From: Kitasatospora sp. MMS16-BH015
GTDB lineage: Bacteria; Actinomycetota; Actinomycetes; Streptomycetales; Streptomycetaceae
NCBI RefSeq assembly: GCF_002943525.1
Contig: NZ_CP025394.1
Coordinates: forward strand, 5,828,001-5,892,000
Reading direction: 5' to 3'
DNA length: 64,000 nucleotides
The notes under the pieces: generated by a model
Seen by the model: the letters and a program-made list of their open reading frames with translations, nothing else
The model's database searches: none
Told to the model about the DNA's origin: nothing
Made by a program: the position numbers and the translations under genes
In this document: one piece after another, positions 38,702 through 48,400 of the stretch
How the letters are laid out: each line of letters begins with the position of its first letter
Numbering within the stretch: position 1 is the stretch's first letter

Positions 38702-40087
38702 ATGCGGAGCTTGGCGGGGCGCGCGACGGGGCTCGGGCCGGTGCTCCTCACCGCCTGTCTGCTGGCCGGCTGCTCGAGCGCGGGCAGCGGCTCCGGGGGC
38801 AGCGCGGACACCGCGGCCAGCCCGCCGGTCTCGCAGGCGGTGATCACCGCCTCGCCCAAGGACGCCAGCCAGGAGGTGCCGGCCGACACTCCGGTGAAGG
38901 TCTCGGTGGCCCAGGGTCGGCTGGTCTCGGTCAGGCTGGCCGACTCGACCGGCTCCGCGCTGGCCGGCAAGCTGGCCGCCGACGGCACCAGCTGGACGTA
39001 CGACGGCCGGCTGGCACTGGCCACCCCGTACACCCTGGACACCGTGGCCCAGGACCCGTCCGGGCTGCGGGCGGCCCAGCACTCGGTTTTCACCACCGTG
39101 ACCCCCGCGCACACCTTCGCCGCCCTCTTCACCCCGGAGGACGGCTCCACGGTCGGCGTCGGCATGCCCGTCTCGCTCCGCTTCACCCGGCCGATCGCCG
39201 ACCGGGCCGCCGTGGAGAAGGCCGTCACCGTCACCTCCGATCCGCCCGTGCCGGTGGCCGCCCACTGGTTCGGCAACCAGCGGCTCGACTTCCGTCCGGA
39301 GAAATACTGGCCCGCCGGCACCAAGGTCTCGCTGGCGCTGCGCCTGCGCGACGTCCAGGGCAGCCCCGGCGAGTACGGCACCCAGGCCAAGGAGGTGCAC
39401 TTCACCGTCGGCCGGGCCCAGGTCAGCACGGTCGACCTGGAGGCGCACACCATGACCGTCCGGCAGGACGGCAAGGTGCTGCGCACCCTGCGGATCTCCG
39501 GCGGCAGCCCGGACCACACCACCTACCTCGGCGCGCTGGTGATCTCGGAGAAGTACGAGGTGACCAGGATGAACTCGCAGACGGTCGGGATGGGCGACGA
39601 GTACGACATCAAGGACGTGCCGCACGCGATGCGCCTCACCGCCTCCGGCACCTTCGTGCACGGCAACTACTGGGCCGACAAGTCGGTCTTCGGCTCGGCC
39701 AACACCAGCCACGGCTGCATCGGCCTGGCCGACGTGAAGGGCGGCTCCACCGACACCCCGGCCGGCTGGTTCTACGCCGGCTCGATCGTCGGGGACGTGA
39801 TCGAGGTGCGCGGCGAGGACGGCGACACCGTGCCGCCGGACAACGGCCTGAACGACTGGAACCTGCCCTGGGCGCAGTGGCTCAAGGGCTCGGCGCTGGC
39901 CCCGGGGGCCTCGGCAGCGGCCTCGCCCCCGGCCGCCTGGTCGCCCTCGCCGCTGCCCTCGCCCACCGCCGATCCCTCCTCGGGTCCGGCCTCGCACGCC
40001 GCCGATCGCGCCTCCGCCCAGGCCTCGACCCCCACCCCGCCCACAGGGTCACCGGACGCCCCGGCCACCGCGCCGAGCGTTCACTGA
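38702..40087 (+). CDS. L,D-transpeptidase lipoprotein 1
   Basis: This 461-residue exported protein has a lipoprotein signal peptide with lipobox LLAGC (Cys24). Two Ig-like domains (about 45-265) precede a YkuD catalytic domain with VHGNYW and the active-site NTSHGCIG (Cys339). Such enzymes make 3-3 cross-links in peptidoglycan from tetrapeptide donors. After the conserved end LNDWNLPWAQW it carries a Pro/Ala/Ser-rich tail of about 65 residues missing from its three tandem paralogues. The ATG at 38702 follows GGAGGGCCGGG. It is the most divergent of the four copies and is transcribed divergently from glgX. Confidence 0.93.
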   Translation: MRSLAGRATGLGPVLLTACLLAGCSSAGSGSGGSADTAASPPVSQAVITASPKDASQEVPADTPVKVSVAQGRLVSVRLADSTGSALAGKLAADGTSWTYDGRLALATPYTLDTVAQDPSGLRAAQHSVFTTVTPAHTFAALFTPEDGSTVGVGMPVSLRFTRPIADRAAVEKAVTVTSDPPVPVAAHWFGNQRLDFRPEKYWPAGTKVSLALRLRDVQGSPGEYGTQAKEVHFTVGRAQVSTVDLEAHTMTVRQDGKVLRTLRISGGSPDHTTYLGALVISEKYEVTRMNSQTVGMGDEYDIKDVPHAMRLTASGTFVHGNYWADKSVFGSANTSHGCIGLADVKGGSTDTPAGWFYAGSIVGDVIEVRGEDGDTVPPDNGLNDWNLPWAQWLKGSALAPGASAAASPPAAWSPSPLPSPTADPSSGPASHAADRASAQASTPTPPTGSPDAPATAPSVH

Positions 40088-40227
40088 GCCTTCACCACCC
40101 TCCCGCCGAAGTTCCATTCAGGACCCCCCGTTATCCTGGCGACCCGCGCGAGATCTCCCCACCGGTGCAACTGTTCCGAGGGACAACGCGTGTTACCACC
40201 GTGGACAGACCGGAGGGGAGCGGGACC

Positions 40228-41484
40228 GTGAAGCCCGTCAAGGCGGCCGACGCCGCGCAGTGGAAGGCCCGGCCCGCGCGCCGGGCGGGCGTCGCGCTGG
40301 CGATGGGCGGCGTGCTGCTGCTCAGCGCGGCGTGTAGTTCGAGCGGTGGCGGTGGTTCGAAGGACGCGGCCGGCGCCGGTGGCGGCGGGGGCGACAAGCC
40401 CGCGGCCGCGGCCTCCTCGGCGGCCCCGAAGACCTCGGCGGCGGTGCTGACCGTGCAGCCCAAGGACGGCTCGGCGGACGTGGCGCCCAAGGACGCGCTC
40501 TCGGTGAGCGTGGCCAGCGGCACCCTGACCACCGTCGAGGTGACCGACAAGGACGGCAAGGCCGTGCCCGGCGCGATCGCCGCCGACGGCCTGAGCTGGA
40601 AGCCGAGCGGGGCGCTGAACGTGGGCACCTCGTACCACGTCAGCGCGCAGGCGAAGGACTCGGCCGGGCTGGTCTCGGCCGCGACCAGCAGCTTCACCAC
40701 GCTGACCCCGGGCAAGCTGGCCGCCGCCACCGACAACATCTCCGACAACGGCACCTACGGCGTCGGCATGATCGTCTCGGTCAACTTCACCAAGCCGGTG
40801 AAGAACAAGGCCGAGGTGCTCAAGGGCATCACCTTCGACTCCAGCACCAACACCCCGGTCAAGGGCCACTGGTTCGGCAGCCAGCGGCTCGACTTTCGGC
40901 CGGAGAAGTACTGGGCGCCGGGCACCAAGGTGACCATCCACTACAAGCTCAAGAGCGTCGAGGTCTCGCCCGGCGTCTACGGCGACGTGGACCGGGACGA
41001 GCCCTTCACCATCGGCCGCTCCAAAGTCAGCACCGCCGACCTCTCCACCGACATGATGACGGTGAAGAAGGGCGGCTCGACCACCACCATCCCGATCACC
41101 GGCGGCAACGACGACAACCCGTCCTGGAACGGCACCATGGTGATCTCCTCCAAGGAGAAGGTCACCCGGATGAACTCCGCGACCGTCTCCAACATCGTCG
41201 GCGGCGAGTACGACGTGCCGGACGTGCCGCACGCCATGCGGCTCACCGCGAGCGGCACCTACGTGCACGGCAACTACTGGGGCAACGCCTTCGGCAAGTC
41301 GAACGCCAGCCACGGCTGCATCTCGATGCAGGACGGCAAGGACGGCGACGACGGCTCCACGGCCGGCAAGTTCTTCGCCGACTCGATCGTCGGTGACGTG
41401 GTCAAGATCGTGAATTCCAAGGGCAAGACGGTGTCCCCGGACAACGGGCTCAGCGGCTGGACCCTCCCCTGGAGCGCCTGGTAG
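40228..41484 (+). CDS. L,D-transpeptidase lipoprotein 2
   Basis: This 418-residue lipoprotein has lipobox LLSAAC (Cys36) after a basic leader. A Gly/Ser/Ala linker, two Ig-like domains (including TLTPGKLAAATDNISDNGTY) and a YkuD domain with YVHGNYW and the catalytic NASHGCIS (Cys364) follow. It ends in the shared motif GLSGWTLPWSAW. The function is peptidoglycan 3-3 cross-linking by family membership. The GTG at 40228 lies after GGAGGGGAGCGGGACC; another in-frame GTG at 40201 would overlap that ribosome site. A perfect 14-bp hairpin follows the stop, so this gene may be the end of a transcript. Confidence 0.93.
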   Translation: MKPVKAADAAQWKARPARRAGVALAMGGVLLLSAACSSSGGGGSKDAAGAGGGGGDKPAAAASSAAPKTSAAVLTVQPKDGSADVAPKDALSVSVASGTLTTVEVTDKDGKAVPGAIAADGLSWKPSGALNVGTSYHVSAQAKDSAGLVSAATSSFTTLTPGKLAAATDNISDNGTYGVGMIVSVNFTKPVKNKAEVLKGITFDSSTNTPVKGHWFGSQRLDFRPEKYWAPGTKVTIHYKLKSVEVSPGVYGDVDRDEPFTIGRSKVSTADLSTDMMTVKKGGSTTTIPITGGNDDNPSWNGTMVISSKEKVTRMNSATVSNIVGGEYDVPDVPHAMRLTASGTYVHGNYWGNAFGKSNASHGCISMQDGKDGDDGSTAGKFFADSIVGDVVKIVNSKGKTVSPDNGLSGWTLPWSAW

Positions 41485-41502
41485 GCCGCTCGGTGGACCG
41501 AC

Positions 41503-41537
41503 CGGCCCGGCCTCCCGGCACAGGGGAGGCCGGGCCG
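41503..41537 (+). terminator. Terminator after L,D-transpeptidase 2
   Basis: CGGCCCGGCCTCCC pairs perfectly with GGGAGGCCGGGCCG, followed by TTCTCC. It begins 18 bp after the stop codon and separates copies 2 and 3 of the tandem transpeptidase genes. Confidence 0.8.
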
Positions 41538-41632
41538 TTCTCCGTTCGTGACGAAACCGTCGCACGGACGGCGCAACTCGGCGGGCAGGCCGAGACGTGT
41601 ACTAGGTGAGAAGCGAGAGCGGGGAGCGCGCA

Positions 41633-42847
41633 ATGAGGTCCATCGGCAGAGGTCTGACGGCGGCGGCGGTCGGCGGGGCGATAGCCCTGACGGCGGCCTG
41701 CAGCTCCGGCGGCGGTGGCGGTGCCACGGCGGCCGGGTCGGGCAAGTCGGCCGCCCCCGCCAAGCCCTCGGTCTCGGCCGCCGTGCTGAGCATCCAGCCG
41801 GCCAACGGCGCCACGGACGTGAAGCCGACCGCCGACGCGCTCAAGGTCTCGGTGGCCGGCGGCAAGCTCGGCACCGTCAAGGTGACCGACAAGGAGGGCA
41901 AGCCGGTGGCGGGCAAGATCGCCGCCGACGGCACCAGCTGGGTGCCCACGGCCGGCCTCTCGGTCTCCGAGCAGTACACGGTGAACGCCCAGGCCACCGA
42001 CGCCAACGGCCTGGCGGCCGACACCACCAGCAGCTTCACCACGCTCACCCCGGAGAAGGAGGCGAGCGCGCACGACAACATCGAGGGCAACGGCACCTAC
42101 GGCGTCGGCATGATCGTCTCGCTGACCTTCGACCGGGACGTCAAGGACAAGAAGGCCGTCGAGGCCGGGGTCACCTTCGAGACCTCGGACGGCTCGCAGC
42201 TCAAGGGCCACTGGTTCGGCAGCCGCCGGGTGGACTTCCGCCCGGAGAAGTTCTGGGCCACCGGCACCAAGGTGACCATCCACTACCGCCTGAAGAGCGT
42301 GGAGATCGCCCCGGGCGTCTACGGCGGGGTGGACAGCGACGAGCCGTTCACCATCGGCCGCTCGCAGATCTCGCTGGTCGACGCCTCGACCCACATGATG
42401 CAGGTCACCCGCAACGGCGCCCCGTACAAGACCATCCCGATCAGCACCGGGGCCACCGAGCCGAAGTCCTGGAACGCCTACAACGGCACCATGGTGATCG
42501 AGGCCAAGGAGGGCACCGCGACGATGGACTCCTCCACCGTCCCGGGCCTGGAGGGCGCCGCGTACAAGGAGAAGGTGCCGCACTCGCTGCGCCTGACCGA
42601 CAGCGGCACCTACGTGCACGGCAACAACTGGTCCTCGCCGGACGTCTTCGGCCACACCAACGTGAGCCACGGCTGCGTCGGCCTGCAGGACGCCCCGGGC
42701 GACGCGGGTGACGACAACTCCTCGGCGGGCAAGTACTACGCGGACGCGATGGTCGGCGACGTGGTGACGATCAAGAACTCGGTCGGGGAGCAGGTCAGCC
42801 CCGACAACGGCCTCAGCGGCTGGAACATGAACTGGAACAACTGGTAG
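41633..42847 (+). CDS. L,D-transpeptidase lipoprotein 3
   Basis: This 404-residue protein has lipobox LTAAC (Cys23), a Gly/Ala linker, and Ig-like domains with the paralogue-wide segments SFTTLTPEKEA and NGTYGVGMIVSLTFDRDV. The YkuD domain has YVHGNNW and the catalytic VSHGCVG (Cys348); it ends GLSGWNMNWNNW. It is very close to copy 4 in the Ig-like region (KDKKAVEAG, FETSD, KSVEIAPGVYGGVD), indicating the most recent duplication. The ATG at 41633 follows GGGGAG; an upstream ATG at 41606 would add nine residues. Copy 4 begins 63 bp downstream, probably in the same transcript. Confidence 0.93.
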   Translation: MRSIGRGLTAAAVGGAIALTAACSSGGGGGATAAGSGKSAAPAKPSVSAAVLSIQPANGATDVKPTADALKVSVAGGKLGTVKVTDKEGKPVAGKIAADGTSWVPTAGLSVSEQYTVNAQATDANGLAADTTSSFTTLTPEKEASAHDNIEGNGTYGVGMIVSLTFDRDVKDKKAVEAGVTFETSDGSQLKGHWFGSRRVDFRPEKFWATGTKVTIHYRLKSVEIAPGVYGGVDSDEPFTIGRSQISLVDASTHMMQVTRNGAPYKTIPISTGATEPKSWNAYNGTMVIEAKEGTATMDSSTVPGLEGAAYKEKVPHSLRLTDSGTYVHGNNWSSPDVFGHTNVSHGCVGLQDAPGDAGDDNSSAGKYYADAMVGDVVTIKNSVGEQVSPDNGLSGWNMNWNNW

Positions 42848-42910
42848 GCCGTGCAGCGGCTGCTGGACGACCGGTGGGCCGCGCAGCGGCCGCCTAGGGG
42901 GAGAACCGAC

Positions 42911-44122
42911 GTGAAGAGCATGCGCAAGGGGCTGGCCGCCGGAGTGCTGGGCGGGGCCCTGGTGCTGACGGTGGCGGCCTGTGGTGGCCCCGCCTCGCCG
43001 ACCCCGGCCTCGGGGGGTGCGGGCGGTGCGGGGGCCGGGGCGGCCTCCGCCTCGCCCAAGCCGGCCGTCTCGGCGGCCGTGGTGAGCATCGAGCCGGCCG
43101 ACGGGTCCAAGGACGTCAAGCCGTCCGGGGCGCTCAAGGTCGGGGTGGCCGGCGGCAAGCTCAGCTCGGTCCGGGTGACCGACAAGGAGGGCCACGCGGT
43201 CGAGGGCGCCCTCGCCGCCGACGGCTCCGGCTGGGTGCCCAAGGGCACCCTGGAGGTCTCCCAGCAGTACACGGTGAACGCCAAGGCCACCGACGCCGCC
43301 GGCGTGGTCGCCGACTCCACCAGCACCTTCGCCACCCTCACCCCGGAGAAGGAGGCCGGCCCGCACGACAACATCGAGCCGAACGGCACCTACGGGGTCG
43401 GCATGATCGTCTCGCTGGAGTTCGACCGGGACGTCAAGGACAAGAAGGCCGTCGAGGCCGGCATCACCTTCGAGACCTCCGACCACTCGGTGGTCAAGGG
43501 CCACTGGTTCGGCAGCCGCCGGGTCGACTTCCGCCCCGAGCAGTACTGGAAGCCGGACACCAAGGTGACCGTCCACTACCGCCTGAAGAGCGTGGAGATC
43601 GCCCCCGGCGTCTACGGCGGGGTCGACACCGACGAGCCCTTCACCGTCGGCCGCTCGCAGATATCCACGGTAGACGCCTCCTCGCACGAGATGACCGTCC
43701 AGCGCGGCGGCCAGACCACCGCCACCTACCCGATCACGGCGGGCAAGGCCGGCTTCGACAGCTGGAACGGCGTCATGGTGATCGAGGACAAGGCCGAGAT
43801 GACCCGGATGACCTCCGAGGGAGTCACCTCGGTCAAGGGCGAGGAGTACGACCTCCAGGTGCCGCACGCGATGCGGCTCACCAGCTCCGGCACCTACGTG
43901 CACGGCAACTCCTGGGCCGTGGAGAAGATGGGCCGCAGCAACGCCAGCCACGGCTGCATCGGCATCCAGGACACCAAGTCGGGCAGTTCCAGTTCTAATG
44001 CCGGTAAGTTCTTCGACAGTTCGCTCATCGGCGACGTGGTGAAGGTGGTCAACTCCGACGGGGCCACCGTGGAGGCCGACAACGGCCTGAGCGGCTGGAA
44101 CGTCCCCTGGGGCAGCTGGTGA
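42911..44122 (+). CDS. L,D-transpeptidase lipoprotein 4
   Basis: This 403-residue paralogue has lipobox LTVAAC, two Ig-like domains nearly superimposable on copy 3, and a YkuD domain with YVHGNSW and the active-site NASHGCIG (Cys349). It ends GLSGWNVPWGSW. It is expected to sit on the outer face of the membrane and cross-link peptidoglycan. The GTG at 42911 is favoured by the GGGGGAG upstream; the ATG at 42920 is an alternative that shortens it by three residues. The short sequence before it (GTGGGCCGCGCAGCGGCC) repeats part of the preceding intergenic DNA, a possible trace of the duplication. Confidence 0.93.
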   Translation: MKSMRKGLAAGVLGGALVLTVAACGGPASPTPASGGAGGAGAGAASASPKPAVSAAVVSIEPADGSKDVKPSGALKVGVAGGKLSSVRVTDKEGHAVEGALAADGSGWVPKGTLEVSQQYTVNAKATDAAGVVADSTSTFATLTPEKEAGPHDNIEPNGTYGVGMIVSLEFDRDVKDKKAVEAGITFETSDHSVVKGHWFGSRRVDFRPEQYWKPDTKVTVHYRLKSVEIAPGVYGGVDTDEPFTVGRSQISTVDASSHEMTVQRGGQTTATYPITAGKAGFDSWNGVMVIEDKAEMTRMTSEGVTSVKGEEYDLQVPHAMRLTSSGTYVHGNSWAVEKMGRSNASHGCIGIQDTKSGSSSSNAGKFFDSSLIGDVVKVVNSDGATVEADNGLSGWNVPWGSW

Positions 44123-44225
44123 CCCACCGGTAACGGCTCGGCTTGCTCCTGTCATATGCCAGCAGAATAGTGATCGTTTCGTCATTGTCCGTACGCGGCT
44201 GCTCGCGTTCCGCGATGATGGGCAC

Positions 44226-44774
44226 ATGGCGGGATGGGGCGAAGCAGAGTGGGCATCACTTCCCGGGTCCGGGGCGGGTAATGACGGGATGTCACGCGGA
44301 GGCTCACTGGTGCTGGAGTCGCTGGAGCAGCTGCCCCTGGAGGAGCTCGAACGGCTGCACTTCGACCGTTTCTGCGCGCAGTTGGCCGCGGAGGAGGAGA
44401 TCTTCCTCCCCTCCCGCGCCGAACTCGTCGCCCTGGCCCGGCGGGTGGTGAAACACGCCCTGCGCGAGCTCCAGTTCCACGTGCACGTGGAGGCCTGCGC
44501 CCAGCTCAGCGGCGAACTCCTGGCCAACGCCGTCCGCCACGCGGGCGGCCGCACCCTGGGCCTGCGCCTCACCCGCGCCCCCGGCCGGCTCCGCTTCGAG
44601 GTCCGGGATTCCTCCCGCGCCCTGCCCTGCCGCATCGTCGCCGAGCCGGGCGGGGAGAACGGCTACGGGCTGGCCATCGTGGAGGCGCTCAGTGAGCGCT
44701 GGGGCGCCGATCTGCTGCCGCGCGGCAAGGGCGTCTGGTTCGAACTCAAGGTCAGAGAGCGCCAGTTAGGCTGA
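44226..44774 (+). CDS. ATP-binding protein, anti-sigma-factor kinase-like (HATPase_c)
   Basis: This protein of up to 182 residues has a GHKL ATPase domain without a histidine-kinase H-box, as in RsbW/SpoIIAB-type regulators, which are numerous in streptomycetes. Motifs are the N-box SGELLANAVRHAGG, a G1-like FEVRDSSRALP with the aspartate, and the G2 loop ENGYGLAIVEAL. The N-terminal 55 residues are unique and acidic. The start is uncertain: ATG 44226 and ATG 44289 both lack a strong ribosome site. No sigma factor, anti-anti-sigma or PP2C phosphatase gene adjoins it, so partners must lie elsewhere. Confidence 0.82.
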   Translation: MAGWGEAEWASLPGSGAGNDGMSRGGSLVLESLEQLPLEELERLHFDRFCAQLAAEEEIFLPSRAELVALARRVVKHALRELQFHVHVEACAQLSGELLANAVRHAGGRTLGLRLTRAPGRLRFEVRDSSRALPCRIVAEPGGENGYGLAIVEALSERWGADLLPRGKGVWFELKVRERQLG

Positions 44775-45120
44775 AGCCGCAGCGCTTCGAAAACAGTGCG
44801 GGGCCCCCGGTTCACCGTGGTGCGGTGGTGGGGGCCCCTGCAAGTTCACCACGCAGGCCATGGGGGTGCGTGCCTCGTGGTGCAGACGGCCGAGTCGGGT
44901 CGGGGACCGGCCGTGGTTCGCGCCCGGGCGCGGTAACGCGCCGGACTTCTTCGACTATCCCACGATCTGGACAACCGGGCCAAATGGAATGGAAGGCATG
45001 TAACCGACCTCACCTTGCCTATCGCCCTTCCCTGCCCATATCGCCTAAGAAACATCGGGGTGCGACTTTTTCGGGCGAACGGCTGCGCGAATCGGTCGGC
45101 GCCGGTCATCATGGCTGGTT
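44775..45120. other. Intergenic region before the two-gene NTPase system
   Basis: After the terminator hairpin at 44800-44838 the stretch 44940-45110 is distinctly AT-richer than its surroundings and has no coding signal. It probably contains the promoter of the small membrane protein gene. I see no tRNA or integration-site repeat at this junction. Confidence 0.5.
44800..44838 (+). terminator. Terminator after the ATP-binding protein gene
   Basis: GGGGCCCCC at 44800-44808 pairs with GGGGGCCCC at 44830-44838, and inner CACCG/CGGTG pairing extends the stem. It starts 26 bp after the stop codon. Confidence 0.7.
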
Positions 45121-45468
45121 ATGAGCGGTAGCGGTCAGCGGATGGTCTTGGGCGGGACGGGACTGGCGGTAGGCGTCCTGGCGGGAGCGCTGTCGTTCCT
45201 GAGCTGGGACAAGGCGAATCAGGTGGCCGGAGTGGTCTCCGCCCTGGTGAGCGTGGCCGCACTGGGGGTCGCCGTGTGGGCACTTGTGGCGAGCCCGGGC
45301 GGCGGCTCCTCCGTGCGCGTGTCCGGGACCGGCCGGGCTACGGCCACGGGCGGGGGCTCCGCGAACTCGGGGGTGCTGGGAGCAGTTTCGGGCACGGTCG
45401 AGGTGGACCGCACCGGTGACGCCCAGGCCGACGGCGGCCGGGCGAACACGGGCTTCGAGCAGCGGTAG
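45121..45468 (+). CDS. Small two-TM membrane protein with Gly/Ala/Asn motif tail; candidate effector
   Basis: This 115-residue protein has two membrane helices (about 8-29 and 34-58) followed by a hydrophilic tail. The tail holds two copies of a motif: SGTGRATATGGGSANSGV at 68-85 and RTGDAQADGGRANTGF at 97-112. A third copy opens the NTPase encoded 5 bp downstream (GTGEAQARGSVSLANSGV). A shared short motif at the C-terminus of a small membrane protein and the N-terminus of an adjacent STAND NTPase is the arrangement described for bacterial NLR amyloid-signalling pairs. A pore-forming or signalling role is inference. No enzyme motif is visible. The ATG at 45121 has only a weak ribosome site. 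Confidence 0.75.
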   Translation: MSGSGQRMVLGGTGLAVGVLAGALSFLSWDKANQVAGVVSALVSVAALGVAVWALVASPGGGSSVRVSGTGRATATGGGSANSGVLGAVSGTVEVDRTGDAQADGGRANTGFEQR

Positions 45469-45473
45469 TCCGG

Positions 45474-48400
45474 ATGGAGCGGCTGTCGGCGCGCGGAACG
45501 GGCGAGGCCCAGGCCCGGGGGTCGGTCTCGCTGGCCAACAGCGGAGTGATCAACGGGCCGGTGGTGCTGACACCGGCCCGGGTACCCCGTTCGGGCTACC
45601 TGTTGCAGGTGGAGTCGATCGCGGCCGACCGACTCCGCTCACGCGAGGACGAGTTGGCGGCGATGGCCGACTTCTGTGCCGCGGCCGAGGTCGAACTGCC
45701 CTACTGGCGCTGGCTGGCGCCCGCCTGGGCGGGCAAATCCGCGCTGATGGCCCACTTCGTGCTCAACCCGCCACCCGGCGTCGACGTGGTCTCCTTCTTC
45801 ATCACCGCCCGGCTCGCCGCTCAGAACGACCGGACGGCCTTCTGCGAGGTGGTGCAGCGCCAGCTCCACGCGCTGCTGGGCGAGGAGGAGCCGCCGACCA
45901 CCGTGCACACCCGCGACGAACAGCTCCGGCTGGCCCTCGACCGGGCGGCGGAGGTGTGTGCGGCGCGCGGGCGCCGGCTGGTGCTCGTGGTCGACGGCCT
46001 GGACGAGGACCGGGGGGTCACCGCCGGCCCGGACAGCCACAGCATCGCCGCCCTGCTGCCGCGGGTGCCGACGCACGGCCTGCGCGTCCTGGTCGCCGGT
46101 CGCCCGCACCCGCCGGTGCCGGACGACGTCCCGGGCGGTCACCCCCTGCGCGACACCGCTATCGACCACCGGCTCACCATCTCGCCCCACGCCTTGGCTG
46201 TCCGCGCCGAGGCCGAGAACGACCTGTTGCGGCTACTCGACGGCGGCGGGCTCGGCCGTGACCTGGTCGGGCTGGTGGCCGCCGCCGGAGGCGGGCTGAG
46301 CGCGGCCGACCTAGCCGAGCTGGCGGAGAGCAGGACTCGGCTGGTAGCGCGAGAACTGAGCGCTGTCAGCGGACGCGGCTTCCGCCTCCGGGTGTCCCGC
46401 TGGGAGCTGTTGGCGGGTCTCGAACCTCGGCCGATGCTGTACCTGCTTGCGCACGAGGAGATCCAGAAGAGCGCCCTCGACCTGCTCAATGACGCCGAGC
46501 TGGCAGGCTACCGCGCGCGCCTGCACCGCTGGGCCGAGCGTTTCCAACGGGCGGGCTGGCCGACTGACACCCCCGAGTACTTGCTGAGCGGCTACGTCCG
46601 ACTCCTGCGCGAGCAAGGGGAGACCACCCGCCTGATCGCCCTGGCCACCGACGCGGTCCGCCACGAGCGGCAGTGGCAGGTCAGCGGCTCCGACCTGGAG
46701 GCGCTGACGGAGATCGCCGGTTCCTTCGACCACCTGCTGGGCGAAGAGGACCCGGACGTGGCGGCCGCCGCCCGGCTCGCCGCTAGCCGGGACGCCCTCC
46801 ATGACCGGATGGGCGGCATCCCGGACGAGTTGATCGCCCTGTGGGCCGGGCTCGGCCGCCTCGACCGGGCAGTCAACTTGGCTCGTGCCCAAGGGAGTCC
46901 GTACGAGAAGGCGCGGGCGCTGTCGGCCGTCGCCCGCGCACTCGCCGCAGCCGGCCGCCTCGACCAGGCGGTCGCGCTCGCGGGCGAGGTCCAGGACGAC
47001 GTCCTGCAGAGTGAGGCGATGAGGGTGATCGCGGGGGCGCTGGCTTCGGTGAGTCACCCGGACCAGGCCGTCGAGCTCGCCCGGGCGATCGGTGATCCGG
47101 GCGAGCGGGTGCGAGCGCTGGCCGACATCACCGCGGTGTGGGCCGCAGGGGGCGGGCGCGAGCGGGCAGCAGAGCTGGCCGAGGAGACGGTCGGGCTCGC
47201 GCGGGCCGTCACCGGCATCGAGGATCGAGCGTCGGCCATGGCCGCTGCCGCCGGGGCGTGCGCTGTGGCGGGCCAGGACGAGCTGGCGGCAGAGCTCGTG
47301 GCCGAGGCCACGCAGGTGGCCTGCTCCGCCCTTGACCCGGCCCGACGAGCCGAGGCCTTGGCCGCTGTAGCGGAAGAGTGGGCGACGGCCCTGCCCGAGA
47401 GCGCGTCCGATGTGGTGCGGCAGGCAGCCGGAGCGGTACGGGCCGTCACCGACCAGGCGGACCGCCGGTGGGCTGTGCGGTCCGTGGTGGTGGCCGCGGC
47501 CAGGGCGGGCCTGCACGAGACAGCCATGGGCCTGGCGCTCGGGCTGGCCCAGCAGAACGAGCGGGACCGATCGGTGGCGGACACCGCCGAGGCCCTGGCC
47601 GAAACCGGGCGGCTCGAACCGGCGCTGGAGACGGCCCGACTGGTGGAGGAGCCGTACCTGCGGGCGCCGGCCCTGGCCGCCGTCGCCCGGGCGCTGGCCG
47701 CCGCAGGCGAGTCGGCGCAGGCCACGGCCGTGGCCGAGGAGGCTCTCGGGGTCGCGCGGACCATCCCGGTCACGGTCTGGCGGATCGATGTCCTGACCGC
47801 TGTCGCGAGTGCGCTGGCCGCCGTGGGCCTCGATCGTGAGGCAGTGCGGCTCGCCTCCGAGGCCACTGACTCGGCGCACGTGGGTGGGCGCTCCCGGGAG
47901 CAGGTCAGGACGCTCGCGGAGGTGGCCACCGCCCTGGCCGTTGCCGGGCACCGGGATCAGGCGGTGGAGTTCGCCCGCCACGCGGCGGAGCTCTACCGAG
48001 CCAACGACGATGTCTACGAGCGGGCCGGTGATCTGTCGGCAGTCGCTGGGGCCCTCCGCGCGGTGGGCCGGGAGGACTCGGCTTCCGCCCTCGTACTCGA
48101 AGCGGCCGACCGCGCCCGGGCCCACCCCCATCCCTCGGACCGCGTCGACGCTCTCGGTGACGCCGCCGAGGTGCTGGCCGCGGCCGGCCACACCGAGCAG
48201 GCCCTGGAGCTCGCCCGTCAGGCCGCAGCCATCGCCCGGGAGGAGGTCCCCCGGCGTGAGCGTCGCTCTGCCGTGCGCTCCGTCGCCGACGCGTTCAGCG
48301 CCGCCGGCCGGCATGACGAGGCCATCGAGGTGGCCGCCGGCTTCGACGACCGGCCGGCCGAGGCGGACACCCTCGCCGAGGTCGTCCGTTCACTGGCCGC

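Noticed and set aside
38702..44122. Tandem transpeptidase genes as an assembly artefact
   Set aside because: The four copies differ throughout, including in linkers, lipoboxes and intergenic DNA, so they are genuine paralogues.
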